Assembly: GCA_946481615.1 (NCBI GenBank)
Contig: CAMLOR010000044.1
Coordinates: forward strand, 1 to 19,666
DNA: 19,666 bases
Direction: 5' to 3'
Source of the DNA: an uncultured Aquimonas sp.
GTDB taxonomy: Bacteria > Pseudomonadota > Gammaproteobacteria > Xanthomonadales > Xanthomonadaceae
Under the pieces are notes generated by a model that had not been told where the DNA came from, did not search any database, and saw only the letters and a list, made by a program, of their open reading frames with translations. This document shows, piece by piece, positions 6,679 to 14,052 of this stretch; the stretch's first letter is position 1; every line of letters starts with the position of its first letter. The position numbers were made by a program, and so were the translations under genes.

Positions 6679-8596
6679 CCTCGAGCGCGAGCGCCACCAG
6701 CCGCGCATTCAGCGATTCGCCGCCCGAGGCGAAGCCCATGCGCTGCATCGCCTCGCTGTCACCTGTCTTCGCACGCAGCGCGTGCAGCACGGTGCGCAGC
6801 TTGCCGCCGGTGCTGCCGGTGGCGGATTTCAACCAGCCCAGTGCCTTCGCCAGGCGTTGCTCGACGGGCGTGAAATCGCTGCCCAGCGGATAGTCGGGCA
6901 GCAGGCCGGCGCGCCGGAACGGCGCCATCGCCGCGCGCAGCCGCGCGGGTGCATTGCGCGAGACATCGAGTGCGGCATCCTCGCGCAGCTTGCCGTTGCG
7001 TTTCGCGGTGGCGAACAGGCCGGGCGCGAAGCGCGCATCGGCGATGGCGGCCACGGCGAGCACGCAATCCTCGTCGCAGGCATCGCGCAGGTCGGCGATG
7101 CCGAACTCGGTGATGACGATATCGCGAAGATGGCGCGGAATCGTGACGTGCCCGTGCGACCACACCAGGTTGGAAAGCGCGCCGCGCGGCCCATCGCGCG
7201 TGGCGCGCAGCATCAGCACCGAGCGCGAATCGCGCAGCGCGTGCGCCATCGCCACGAAGTTGTATTGCCCGCCCACGCCCGACACGACCTGGCCGCTCTC
7301 CAGGGCGTCGGAGGTGGCCGCGCCCAGTGCGCTCATCATCATGCAGGTGTTGAAGAAGCGCGCGTCGCGGCGTTGCAGGCGCTCCAGCGTTTCGTTGCCG
7401 CCGTACAGCTCGTTGATGTGCGAGATGCGCGTCATGCCGATGCGGCGCGCTTCGGCGGGCGGCATTTCGCGCAGCCAGCGGTAGAAATCCTTCGAGCCCA
7501 GGAAGAAGCCGCCGTGCAGGTACTGGCCCTCGCGCTCGAACAGGTCGCGATCCTCGGCGCTGGATTCGCCGCGCGCGTCGCGTTGCATCGCGACGGCATC
7601 GTCCACCACGCGCCGCACCAGGATGCCGGCCTGCACCAGGTGCATGAAGCCATCCATCACCATTTCGCTGGCGCCATAGAGGCCCTGCGCGAACGGCGCC
7701 AGTCCGCCTTCGCGCTGCACCAGTGCCGAGGATTCCACCTCCGGCCACAGTGCGCGCAGCAGGCGGCGGTAGTCGTCGTTGTGCCGGTGCCGCAGCAGCA
7801 GGGCATGCGTGAGCGCGTCCGACAGCGCGCCGATGCCGATCTGCAGCGTGCCGCCGTCCTTCACCAGCGTGCTTGCGTACAGGCCGATCGCGAACTCCGC
7901 GTCGCCCACCGGCTGGCGCGGCAGCGCGAACAACGGTGGCGCAGGATCGGGCAACTCGACGATGGCATCGAAGAAGTCCGCATTCACCGCCGCGGCGCCG
8001 CCGATCCACGGCAACTCGGGGTGCACCTCGGCCATCAACAGCGGGCGCGGGCCGCCCAGGCGCGCGATCTCGTCGAGCAGATCGAAGGTGAGGTCGGGAT
8101 TGCAGCTCAGGCTCAGGCGCACGCCGCCGGGTTCGCGCGCGACCTGCTGCACCAGCACCGTCACGCCGCGACGTGCCACGGCGCGGGCCACGTGCGTGTA
8201 ATTGAGGCTGGCGTAGCGACGTTGCGCCTGCGGCTTGCCCAGCAGGCCGCCGGACTGCAGATAGAACTCCTCGATCTCGACATTGGCCGGCAGCGTGTTC
8301 GCGCGTTGCTGCACGGCGTAATCGAGCGGCTCGAAATTGCCGCCGAAATGGCGAGCGGCGAAGGGTTCGAGAAAGCGGCGCTCCAGATCCGACGAAGCCT
8401 TCGGCGGGGTCAGCGACAGCGCGGTGAGCACCGTCAGCCGGCGCGATGCGTCCGCCACGATGTCGCGCTGGATCGCGTTGATCAGGCGATGCGGCTTGCC
8501 CAGGCCCAGCGGCGCGGCCATCACCACGTGGGCGGGTGCGCGCGCGCGCAGCCAGGCTACGGCGTCGTCGAGGCGGGCGAAGGGCAGGGCGGGCAT
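6659..8596 (-). CDS. acetyl-CoA hydrolase/transferase family protein
   Basis: Probable CoA-transferase or acyl-CoA hydrolase of the acetyl-CoA hydrolase/4-hydroxybutyrate CoA-transferase family; 645 residues against roughly 430-550 in many relatives. The catalytic glutamate is probably E311 in ASEMVMDG, matching the family's (T/S)EM..DG motif. The C-terminal domain has the glycine-rich CoA/oxyanion motif GVGGQYNFV (from residue 440) and SHGHVTIPRHLRDIVITEFGIADLR, both typical. Extra length lies in the N-terminal third and in the insert DAVAMQRDARGESSAEDRDLFEREG, before the GFFLGSKDFYRWL region. The start chosen is ATG 8596; no Shine-Dalgarno precedes it. It is divergent from the BlaI-type repressor gene and convergent with the PIN toxin. 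Acyl-CoA substrate unknown. Confidence 0.88.
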   Translation of the reverse strand: MPALPFARLDDAVAWLRARAPAHVVMAAPLGLGKPHRLINAIQRDIVADASRRLTVLTALSLTPPKASSDLERRFLEPFAARHFGGNFEPLDYAVQQRANTLPANVEIEEFYLQSGGLLGKPQAQRRYASLNYTHVARAVARRGVTVLVQQVAREPGGVRLSLSCNPDLTFDLLDEIARLGGPRPLLMAEVHPELPWIGGAAAVNADFFDAIVELPDPAPPLFALPRQPVGDAEFAIGLYASTLVKDGGTLQIGIGALSDALTHALLLRHRHNDDYRRLLRALWPEVESSALVQREGGLAPFAQGLYGASEMVMDGFMHLVQAGILVRRVVDDAVAMQRDARGESSAEDRDLFEREGQYLHGGFFLGSKDFYRWLREMPPAEARRIGMTRISHINELYGGNETLERLQRRDARFFNTCMMMSALGAATSDALESGQVVSGVGGQYNFVAMAHALRDSRSVLMLRATRDGPRGALSNLVWSHGHVTIPRHLRDIVITEFGIADLRDACDEDCVLAVAAIADARFAPGLFATAKRNGKLREDAALDVSRNAPARLRAAMAPFRRAGLLPDYPLGSDFTPVEQRLAKALGWLKSATGSTGGKLRTVLHALRAKTGDSEAMQRMGFASGGESLNARLVALALEATRPRD

Positions 8597-8620
8597 GCGG
8601 CGAGTATGGCATCGCCACGG

Positions 8621-8650
8621 TTGACAGCCGAAAGATTACAGGCGTAATCT
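8621..8650 (+). promoter_or_regulatory. sigma70-type promoter of the blaI-like operon
   Basis: A perfect TTGACA (8621-8626) lies 18 bp upstream of TAATCT (8645-8650). Initiation near 8657 would give a leader of about 27 nt. The first operator-like palindrome overlaps the -10, and the second lies around and just after the start site, as expected for repression. Confidence 0.7.
8634..8649. promoter_or_regulatory. operator-like palindrome 1 for the BlaI-type repressor
   Basis: GATTACAGGCGTAATC is a perfect inverted repeat (GATTAC, four bases, GTAATC) overlapping the -10. Its half-site TTACA resembles the TACA/TGTA half-sites of BlaI/MecI operators. A near copy occurs 25 bp downstream. Confidence 0.65.
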
Positions 8651-8658
8651 AAACTTAC

Positions 8659-8674
8659 GATTACAAGCGTAAGC
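8659..8674. promoter_or_regulatory. operator-like site 2 for the BlaI-type repressor
   Basis: GATTACAAGCGTAAGC repeats site 1 in the same orientation, 25 bp on, with matching core TTAC, four bases, GTAA. A second reading is the wider inverted repeat CTTACG (8654-8659) and CGTAAG (8668-8673). It lies immediately after the predicted transcription start. Confidence 0.6.
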
Positions 8675-8683
8675 GAATATCCC

Positions 8684-9052
8684 ATGCAGATCAGCGAAGC
8701 GGAAAGCGCGGTGATGGAGACGCTCTGGCAGCGCAACCCGATGGCCGCCGAAGAGGTAGTGGCCGCGCTGGCGCAGTCGCGCCAATGGCAGGAAGCCACG
8801 ATCAAGACCCTGCTCAACCGCCTGCTCAAGAAAGGCGCGGTGACGGTTGAAAAGGACGGCCGCCGCTATCTCTACACGCCGGCGATCGAGCGCGACGAAT
8901 GGCTCACGCGCGAGAGCAAGGGCCTGCTCGATCGCCTGTTCGGCGGCCGCGTGGCGCCGCTGGTGGCGCACTTCTCCGAGCATCGCAAGCTCAGCCGCAA
9001 GGACATCGCCGAGCTGCGCAAGCTGATCGAGGGATTCGACGATGAGCGCTGA
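8684..9052 (+). CDS. BlaI/MecI/CopY-family transcriptional repressor
   Basis: A 122-residue winged-helix repressor. Known relatives bind operators as dimers and are inactivated by proteolysis when a partner M56 protease is activated. The N-terminal winged helix fits the family closely: ISEAESAVMETLWQRNPMAAEEVV, then the recognition-helix region WQEATIKTLLNRLLKKGAV and wing TVEKDGRRYLYTP. The C-terminal dimerisation helices include LLDRLFGGRVAPLVAHFSEH and SRKDIAELRKLIEGF. The start is ATG 8684, downstream of a TTGACA promoter and two repeated palindromes that are good candidates for its own operator. No clear Shine-Dalgarno is seen. The reading frame overlaps the M56 protease start by 11 bases. 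The inducing signal is unknown; nothing nearby encodes a beta-lactamase. Confidence 0.95.
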   Translation: MQISEAESAVMETLWQRNPMAAEEVVAALAQSRQWQEATIKTLLNRLLKKGAVTVEKDGRRYLYTPAIERDEWLTRESKGLLDRLFGGRVAPLVAHFSEHRKLSRKDIAELRKLIEGFDDER

Positions 9053-10658
9053 TCTGCTGCAGCTGCTGCTCGAAACCGCGCTGGCCGCGAGCGCCGCCAC
9101 CGCGCTGGTGCTGGGCCTGCGACTGCCGGTGCGGCGCGGCCTGGGCGCACGCGCCGCCTACGCATTGTGGCTGCTGGTGCCCGCCGCGAGTTGTGCGGTC
9201 CTGTTGCCGTCGGCGCGCGTGGAAGCGCCGGTGGCGATGGCCGCCGCTCGCGTCGCCGCGAACGTGGAGCAACCGATGCAGGCCGCGCAGGCCGCGCCGT
9301 TCGACGTGACGCCCTGGCTCGCGCTGGCGTGGATGCTCGGGGCGATCGCCTTCGCGATCCGGCTGACCGTGCGCCAGCACCGTTTCCGGCGCGCGCTCGG
9401 GCGGCTCAGCGCCCGGCCCGACGGCAGCTGGCGCGCCGAATCGGCGGTCGCCGGGCCGGCGGTGATCGGCGCGTTGCGCGGGCGCGTGGTGCTGCCCGCG
9501 GACTTCGAGGAACGCTACACACCGTTGCAGCGCGAGCTGGTGCTGCGCCACGAGCGCGTGCACATGGCACGTTTCGATCTCGCCGCCAATCTGCTGGCGA
9601 GCGCGCTGCGTTGCCTGCACTGGTTCAACCCGCTGCTGCACTACGCCATCGGCCGCTTCCGCTTCGATCAGGAACTCGCCGCCGACGCGCTGGTGCTGGC
9701 GCAACGCCCCGATGCGCGGCGCGACTACGCCGACGCCATGCTCGCCACGTCCCTGCTTTTCGATCCCCCGCCGCTCGGTTGCCACTGGCAGCCGGCCCAT
9801 CCCCTGAAGGAACGAATCATGATGCTGAAACACCCCTTGCCCGGTGCGCTGCGCAGCGCATCCGGCGCCCTGCTGGTCCTGGGTCTGTCGCTGTCGGCGG
9901 GCTACGCCGCCTGGGCCGCGCAGCCCGCGCGTGCCGCCGAAACCCGATTCGACGAATCGATGCCGGCCCTGCGCGTCACGCTGAGCATCGGCGGCACGCC
10001 GGTGCTGGTGCACGAAAGCGCGGTCGAAGCCGGTGCGGAAGATTCCGTGGCGCAAAGCAGTGACGGGCTCGCCTTCGAATACAAGGTCACGGCGCTCAGC
10101 GGCGACCTCATCGAGGTGGCCGGCGTCGTGCGCCGAGAAGGCAAGATCGTGTCGAGTCCGTCGGTCCGGTTCCGGCGTGGCAACCATGCCAGCCTCGCGG
10201 TGTCCTCCGATGACGGCGATCCCGCGAAGGACGCGAGCTTCGATCTGTTCTACGGCACGGCTGCCGAACTGCGCGCGGAGCCGCGACCGCGGCTGCAGCG
10301 CGACGAGGATCTGATCGGCGCCACTTATTCGCGCCTTTCTCCGCCGCGCTATCCGGCCGAGGCGCTGGCTTCCAGGGTGGAAGGCACCGTGATCCTGCGC
10401 GTGCTGGTGGGACTCGACGGCTCGCCGTCGCAGGTCGAGATCGACCGCAGCTCGGGCGACCTCCGGCTCGACGAAGCCGCGCGCGCGAAAGTGAGCGATT
10501 GGCGCTTCAACCCCGCGAGCAAGGCCGGTGAGCCGGTCGAAGGCTGGGTGCAGGTGCCCGTCACCTTCTCGCTCGATGGTCCGCCCGCTCCCGGCAATGC
10601 CACCGGCGCCGGCCCGGACGCACTTGACGAGATCTACATCGCCGCGCCGAAAAGCTGA
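9042..10658 (+). CDS. BlaR1-like M56 membrane metallopeptidase with C-terminal TonB-like domain
   Basis: A 538-residue inner-membrane zinc protease, probably the sensor/protease partner of the BlaI-type repressor encoded just upstream. Hydrophobic segments lie near residues 5-25, 35-53 and 87-107. The gluzincin motif is HERVH (170-174), with E211 in DQELAADAL as the likely third ligand. A further membrane segment (about 267-292) leads into a domain at about 310-400, then a TonB C-terminal domain (YPAEALASRVEGTVILRVLV from Y437, to about 520). It has no penicillin-binding sensor domain like that of BlaR1. GAGGG at 9029 lies eight bases before the ATG. The 310-400 domain is similar to the small secreted protein encoded next. 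That it cleaves the repressor is inference from family biology. Confidence 0.92.
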   Translation: MSADLLQLLLETALAASAATALVLGLRLPVRRGLGARAAYALWLLVPAASCAVLLPSARVEAPVAMAAARVAANVEQPMQAAQAAPFDVTPWLALAWMLGAIAFAIRLTVRQHRFRRALGRLSARPDGSWRAESAVAGPAVIGALRGRVVLPADFEERYTPLQRELVLRHERVHMARFDLAANLLASALRCLHWFNPLLHYAIGRFRFDQELAADALVLAQRPDARRDYADAMLATSLLFDPPPLGCHWQPAHPLKERIMMLKHPLPGALRSASGALLVLGLSLSAGYAAWAAQPARAAETRFDESMPALRVTLSIGGTPVLVHESAVEAGAEDSVAQSSDGLAFEYKVTALSGDLIEVAGVVRREGKIVSSPSVRFRRGNHASLAVSSDDGDPAKDASFDLFYGTAAELRAEPRPRLQRDEDLIGATYSRLSPPRYPAEALASRVEGTVILRVLVGLDGSPSQVEIDRSSGDLRLDEAARAKVSDWRFNPASKAGEPVEGWVQVPVTFSLDGPPAPGNATGAGPDALDEIYIAAPKS

Positions 10659-10732
10659 GTGCAGGCGCAGCCCGCGGGGCGTTTGAACCGGTGGCGCAAC
10701 CGCGCCATCGGTCCCGCCCTCCGGAGTTCGCC

Positions 10733-11101
10733 ATGCACAAGATCATCGCCAGCCTGCTGCTGGCCCTCACCGCCGCTGCCCTGCTGTCGCCGCAGGCCGC
10801 ATCGTCCCGCCTGAGCGCGGACACCGTCCTGCTCACCACGCGCGCGGTCGGCGCGTCAGGCGTCCTGGAAGAACGCGACGACGCGGCCCGCGCCGGCGAC
10901 TACTTCGACCTGCACCTGCAGGACGGCCTGCTGCTGAGCGTCCGCCTCGCCGCGCTCGACGCCCGCGAGGCCGAGATCGACGCCATCGTCGTGCGCGACG
11001 GCCGCACCCTTGCCGAGCCCAGCCTGCGCGTCGCTCGCGACGCCACCGCCAGCCTCACGCTGAGCGAGCCGCGGCTCACGCTGCAGTTCGAAGTGCATTG
11101 A
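10733..11101 (+). CDS. small secreted protein paralogous to the extra-membrane domain of the M56 protease
   Basis: Function unknown; 122 residues. The start at ATG 10733 has GGAG six bases upstream and gives a signal peptide (MHKIIASLLLALTAAALLSP and on to about residue 24). The mature part is about 98 residues with no cysteine. Residues 63-111 align without gaps to residues 340-388 of the preceding M56 protein, with 16 identities in 49 counted by eye; both contain DGL, a PS.R core and ASL. It therefore looks like a free periplasmic copy of that protein's domain. The gene starts 74 bp after the protease stop in the same direction, so co-transcription is likely. A role as competitor, ligand or modulator of the protease is inference. 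Confidence 0.78.
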   Translation: MHKIIASLLLALTAAALLSPQAASSRLSADTVLLTTRAVGASGVLEERDDAARAGDYFDLHLQDGLLLSVRLAALDAREAEIDAIVVRDGRTLAEPSLRVARDATASLTLSEPRLTLQFEVH

Positions 11102-11152
11102 CGCCGCCTGGCCGGAACGGTAGCGAGTCGACCTTCGTGCCGCGGAACGCTC

Positions 11153-11161
11153 TGCTACCAT
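11153..11161 (+). promoter_or_regulatory. possible extended -10 for the phosphatase gene
   Basis: TGCTACCAT is an extended -10 pattern (TGn plus TACCAT) placed only 11 bases before the ATG at 11173. Initiation near 11168 would leave almost no leader, in line with the poor ribosome site. No convincing -35 was seen. Confidence 0.35.
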
Positions 11162-11172
11162 CCGGGCGTTCC

Positions 11173-11619
11173 ATGGAAACCACCACGCGCCAGATGCCCG
11201 TCCTCCGCACGCCCCGACCGGGGTTGTGCATCTGCGGGCAGCCGGGGCAGGGCGCCTGGGGGCCGCTTTCGCGCGCGGGCGTGAGCACCGTCGTCAACCT
11301 GCGTCCCGACACCGAGCTGCCGGATCGCGACGAAGCGGCCGAAGTGGTGGCCGCGGGGCTGGCCTATCTGCACATCCCGGTGCGCGATGCCGACGATCTC
11401 ACGCGCGAAGCCGCCGCGGCGCTGCAGAAGGTCCTGATCAGTTCCCCGCCGAACGTGCTCGTGCATTGCAGCAGCGGCAACCGGGCCGGTGCGCTGCTGG
11501 CGCTGGCCGATGCCTGGTTCGGCAGCGGTGACATCGAGAACGCCCTGGCGTTGGGGCGCGACGCCGGCATGACGGCACTCGAGCCCAGCGTGCGTGCGCT
11601 GCTGCGCGGGCAAGGTTAG
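11173..11619 (+). CDS. small tyrosine/dual-specificity phosphatase-like protein (DUF442-type)
   Basis: A 148-residue cytosolic protein with the cysteine phosphatase P-loop VHCSSGNRAGA: nucleophile C99 and phosphate-binding R105 in HCxxGxR. Preceding features fit the DUF442/'beta-lactamase hydrolase-like' phosphatase group: VSTVVNLRPDTELP near the N-terminus, then LHIPVRDADDL, whose D72-D75 may supply the general acid. The start at 11173 was preferred over an upstream in-frame codon because it begins the conserved part and follows an extended -10. No signal peptide. The last four bases (TTAG) hold both its stop and the stop of the convergent nuclease gene. The substrate is unknown; it may be phosphoprotein or a small phosphoester. 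Confidence 0.82.
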   Translation: METTTRQMPVLRTPRPGLCICGQPGQGAWGPLSRAGVSTVVNLRPDTELPDRDEAAEVVAAGLAYLHIPVRDADDLTREAAAALQKVLISSPPNVLVHCSSGNRAGALLALADAWFGSGDIENALALGRDAGMTALEPSVRALLRGQG

Positions 11620-12389
11620 CCGGCGAGATCCGCTTCGAGGATGGCCGCCAGTTCCGCGGCGGCCTCGCGCAGACGCTGCTCCGCATACGGGCGCTGGGCC
11701 TCGAGATAGAGCGGTGACAGCTTGCCCGGCTTCGCGGGATAGAACCCGGCTTCGTTGGTCTTGCGGCACGAAGCCTCGGCCCACTGCGCGGGCGACTGCC
11801 GCTTCGCTGTTGCCGGCGATGTCGACAGGCGCTCGATCCACTGCGCGAAATCGAGATCGGCGCTGCGCAGGACGTGGTAATCCCACACCGAATGCAGGTT
11901 GGTCCCTTCGCCTTCGAGACTGATCTGGAAATCGTTGCCGCCCTTGTCCGGGCGATGACCCGAATGCAGGGGCTGGTGCACGTCGCCCACGAAATGCACG
12001 ATGAACTTGAGCGCCTCGGCGCGCTCGGTGCGCGGCTTCGAGCGATCGGCCAGCACGGCGCGATAGCGTTCGATCGCCCCGACCACGCAGGCGCCGTCGC
12101 GGCAATCGCGCGCGCGCTCGAAGACGCAGCCAGCGTCGTTGATGCGCACGTAGTGGAACGGACTGGTGTGCTTGTACTCGGGCAGGTCGCGGATCGTATC
12201 CGGCCAGGCGGCCACGCCCGCGAGCGTCGGCACGGGTTCGCCCTGCAATAGCTCGTCGACGGCCGCCTTTGCGGCCGGCGAGAGCCGGCGATACGCCAAT
12301 TCGCCCACCAGCGAATGACCGAATTCACTCCAGGCCTGTGCGGCAGGAGCGGTCACGGCGAGGATCAACAACAGGCAGAAGGCACGCAT
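11616..12389 (-). CDS. exported S1/P1-type nuclease
   Basis: A 257-residue zinc-dependent nuclease of the S1/P1 family, exported to the periplasm or medium, where it would degrade single-stranded nucleic acids or remove 3' phosphates. The signal peptide MRAFCLLLILAVTAPAAQA is cleaved before W20, and in this family the N-terminal tryptophan of the mature enzyme is itself a zinc ligand. The other trinuclear-zinc residues are visible: H25 in WSEFGH, D in AAWPDTIR, H in SPFHYVRI, the H/D/H set in FIVHFVGDVHQPLHSG, and H and D in HSVWDYH. Length fits the bacterial enzymes. It follows ilvA by 40 bp on the same strand with a hairpin between, so it may be partly co-transcribed. Confidence 0.93.
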   Translation of the reverse strand: MRAFCLLLILAVTAPAAQAWSEFGHSLVGELAYRRLSPAAKAAVDELLQGEPVPTLAGVAAWPDTIRDLPEYKHTSPFHYVRINDAGCVFERARDCRDGACVVGAIERYRAVLADRSKPRTERAEALKFIVHFVGDVHQPLHSGHRPDKGGNDFQISLEGEGTNLHSVWDYHVLRSADLDFAQWIERLSTSPATAKRQSPAQWAEASCRKTNEAGFYPAKPGKLSPLYLEAQRPYAEQRLREAAAELAAILEADLAG

Positions 12390-12398
12390 TCGTCGGGT

Positions 12399-12421
12399 CG
12401 CTTCGCGGAAAGCGCGAAGCG
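12399..12421 (-). terminator. hairpin between ilvA and the nuclease gene
   Basis: CGCTTCGCG, five bases, CGCGAAGCG forms a perfect 9-bp stem starting eight bases after the ilvA stop on the minus strand. No T-run follows. It could attenuate or end the branched-chain operon before the nuclease gene, or mark an RNA-processing site. Confidence 0.5.
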
Positions 12422-12429
12422 TAACAGCG

Positions 12430-14052
12430 TCACAGGAACTGACGCAGTGCCGGGTTCGCGGTTTCCTCGCAGTGCCAGAAGCCCAGCCGCGCCAGGTCGG
12501 TGGCGAAGGCGTCGTCGTCGCCGGCATCGACTTCGAAACCGGCGAGTACGCGGCCATAAGCTGCACCGTGGTTGCGGTAATGGAACAGCGTGATGTTCCA
12601 GCGCGCGCCCAGCGTTTCCAGGAACTGCAGCAGCGCACCTGGCCGTTCCGGGAACTCGAAGCGGAAGCGCCGTTCGCGCCGCAGGCCGGGCGCGAGGCCG
12701 CCGACGAGATGCCGCACGTGTTGGCGCGCGACCTCGTTCTCGGTGTAGTCGGCGCAGGCGTAGCCCGCCAGTTCGAGCGCCTGCCGGATCGCCACGCGCT
12801 CGGCGTTGCCGGATTTCAGCTGCACGCCGACGTAAACCTGCGCCGCCGCGCCGCCCTGCCAGCGATAATTGAACTCGGTGACAGCGCGCCGCCCGATGGC
12901 GCGACAGAACGCGAGGAAGCTGCCCGGCCGTTCGGGAATCGTCACGCCGAACAGCGCTTCGTGTTCCTCGCCGATGGCGGCGCGCTCGGCCACGTGGCCG
13001 AGGCGATCGAAATTCATGTTGGCGCCGCTCAGCACGGCGGCGAGATGCATGCCGGACGCATCGTTGCCGCGCGTCCAGTGCTTGAGTCCCGCCACCGCGA
13101 GCGCGCCGGCCGGCTCGACCACCGAGCGCGTGTCCTCGAACACGTCGCGGATGGCGGCGCAGACCTGATCGGCGTCCACCGTCACGACCTCGTCGACGCA
13201 ATCGCGCAGCAGCGCGAAGGGCCGCTCGCCGATCTGGCGCACGGCGCAGCCGTCGACGAACAGGCCGATCTGCTCCAGCCGCACCGGGCGCTGCGCGCGC
13301 AACGCCGCCGCCAGGCAGGCGGCATCGTCCGGCTCCACCGCGATCACGCGGATACGCGGGTCGAGTGCCTTCAGATACACGGCCATGCCCGCACACAAGC
13401 CGCCGCCGCCCACGGGCACGAACACCGCATCGAGCGGCGCCGGCTGCTGCGCCAGCAACTCCATCGCCACCGTGCCCTGGCCGGCGATCACGGCGTCGTC
13501 GTCGTAGGGATGCACCAGCGTCCGCCCCTCGGCGCGCGCCAGCGCCAGGCCGTGCGCGGCGGCTTCGTCATACGAATCGCCGTGCAGCACGATGCGCGCG
13601 CCGAGTGCTTCGACCGCGGCGATCTTGATGCGCGGCGTAGTGGCGGGCATCACGATCACCGCGTCGAGCCCGAGCCTGCGCGCGCCCAGCGCCACGCCCT
13701 GCGCATGATTGCCGGCCGACACCGCCAGCACACCCTGCGCGCGTTCGGCGGCGGAGAGCCGCGCCAGCCGGTTGTAGGCGCCGCGCAGCTTGAACGAGAA
13801 CACCGGCTGCAGGTCTTCGCGCTTGAGCCAGACGCTGGCGCCGAGACGCTGCGACAGACGCGGCGCGGCATCGAGCGGCGTGCGTTTGCAGACGTCGTAG
13901 ACGGGTGCCGTGAGGATGGCGCGCAGCCACTCGGCCTTGCTCCCCTCTCCCGCCGGGAAAGAGGTCGGGGGAGAGGGTTCGGGCGGAGCGAAACGTTCGG
14001 CTTCGCCCGAACCCTCACCCCAATTCCTCTCCCGATGAGCAAGGGGCTTCAC
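12430..14052 (-). CDS. ilvA: threonine dehydratase, biosynthetic (long form with ACT-like regulatory domain)
   Basis: PLP enzyme converting threonine to 2-oxobutanoate, the first step to isoleucine. The catalytic domain runs from AEWLRAILTAPVYDV, with the PLP lysine K88 in SFKLRGAYN (equivalent to E. coli K62) and the glycine loop VPVGGGGLCAG. Two ACT-like regulatory repeats follow: EALFGVTIPERPGSFLAFCR and RFRFEFPERPGALLQFLETL, expected to sense isoleucine and valine. With GTG at 14052 the protein is 540 residues and the start overlaps the leuB stop (GTGA). Residues 4-39 are encoded by a palindromic repeat, and no in-frame ATG lies before the conserved region, so the true start is uncertain; a later non-standard codon such as CTG (CTGCGC, residue 43) cannot be excluded. 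It is the last gene of the leu/ilv operon. Confidence 0.93.
   Translation of the reverse strand: MKPLAHRERNWGEGSGEAERFAPPEPSPPTSFPAGEGSKAEWLRAILTAPVYDVCKRTPLDAAPRLSQRLGASVWLKREDLQPVFSFKLRGAYNRLARLSAAERAQGVLAVSAGNHAQGVALGARRLGLDAVIVMPATTPRIKIAAVEALGARIVLHGDSYDEAAAHGLALARAEGRTLVHPYDDDAVIAGQGTVAMELLAQQPAPLDAVFVPVGGGGLCAGMAVYLKALDPRIRVIAVEPDDAACLAAALRAQRPVRLEQIGLFVDGCAVRQIGERPFALLRDCVDEVVTVDADQVCAAIRDVFEDTRSVVEPAGALAVAGLKHWTRGNDASGMHLAAVLSGANMNFDRLGHVAERAAIGEEHEALFGVTIPERPGSFLAFCRAIGRRAVTEFNYRWQGGAAAQVYVGVQLKSGNAERVAIRQALELAGYACADYTENEVARQHVRHLVGGLAPGLRRERRFRFEFPERPGALLQFLETLGARWNITLFHYRNHGAAYGRVLAGFEVDAGDDDAFATDLARLGFWHCEETANPALRQFL
13935..14044. repeat. 110-bp imperfect palindromic element at the leuB/ilvA junction
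   Basis: The ends are CCTTGCTC (13935-13942) and GAGCAAGG (14037-14044). Inside, GAGAGGGTTCGGGCG on one arm faces CGCCCGAACCCTC on the other, with the centre at ACGTTCGG. The two arms match over nearly the whole length, with small gaps. It resembles MITE- or REP-type elements with GGGAGAGG motifs known from Xanthomonas relatives (recalled, not searched). It is read through in frame by ilvA. Confidence 0.85.

Noticed and set aside
6782..8647. Long plus-strand frame opposite the acetyl-CoA hydrolase/transferase-family gene
   Set aside because: His/Ala/Arg/Gln-rich antisense shadow; the minus-strand protein has clear catalytic motifs.
8684..10658. Assignment as a beta-lactamase resistance regulator (blaI-blaR1)
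   Set aside because: The M56 protein has no penicillin-binding sensor domain and no beta-lactamase gene is in the window; only family-level names are justified.
10659..10732. Terminator at TGGCGC/GCGCCA between the M56 gene and the small secreted protein gene
   Set aside because: Only a 6-bp stem with no T-run; too weak to call in such GC-rich DNA.
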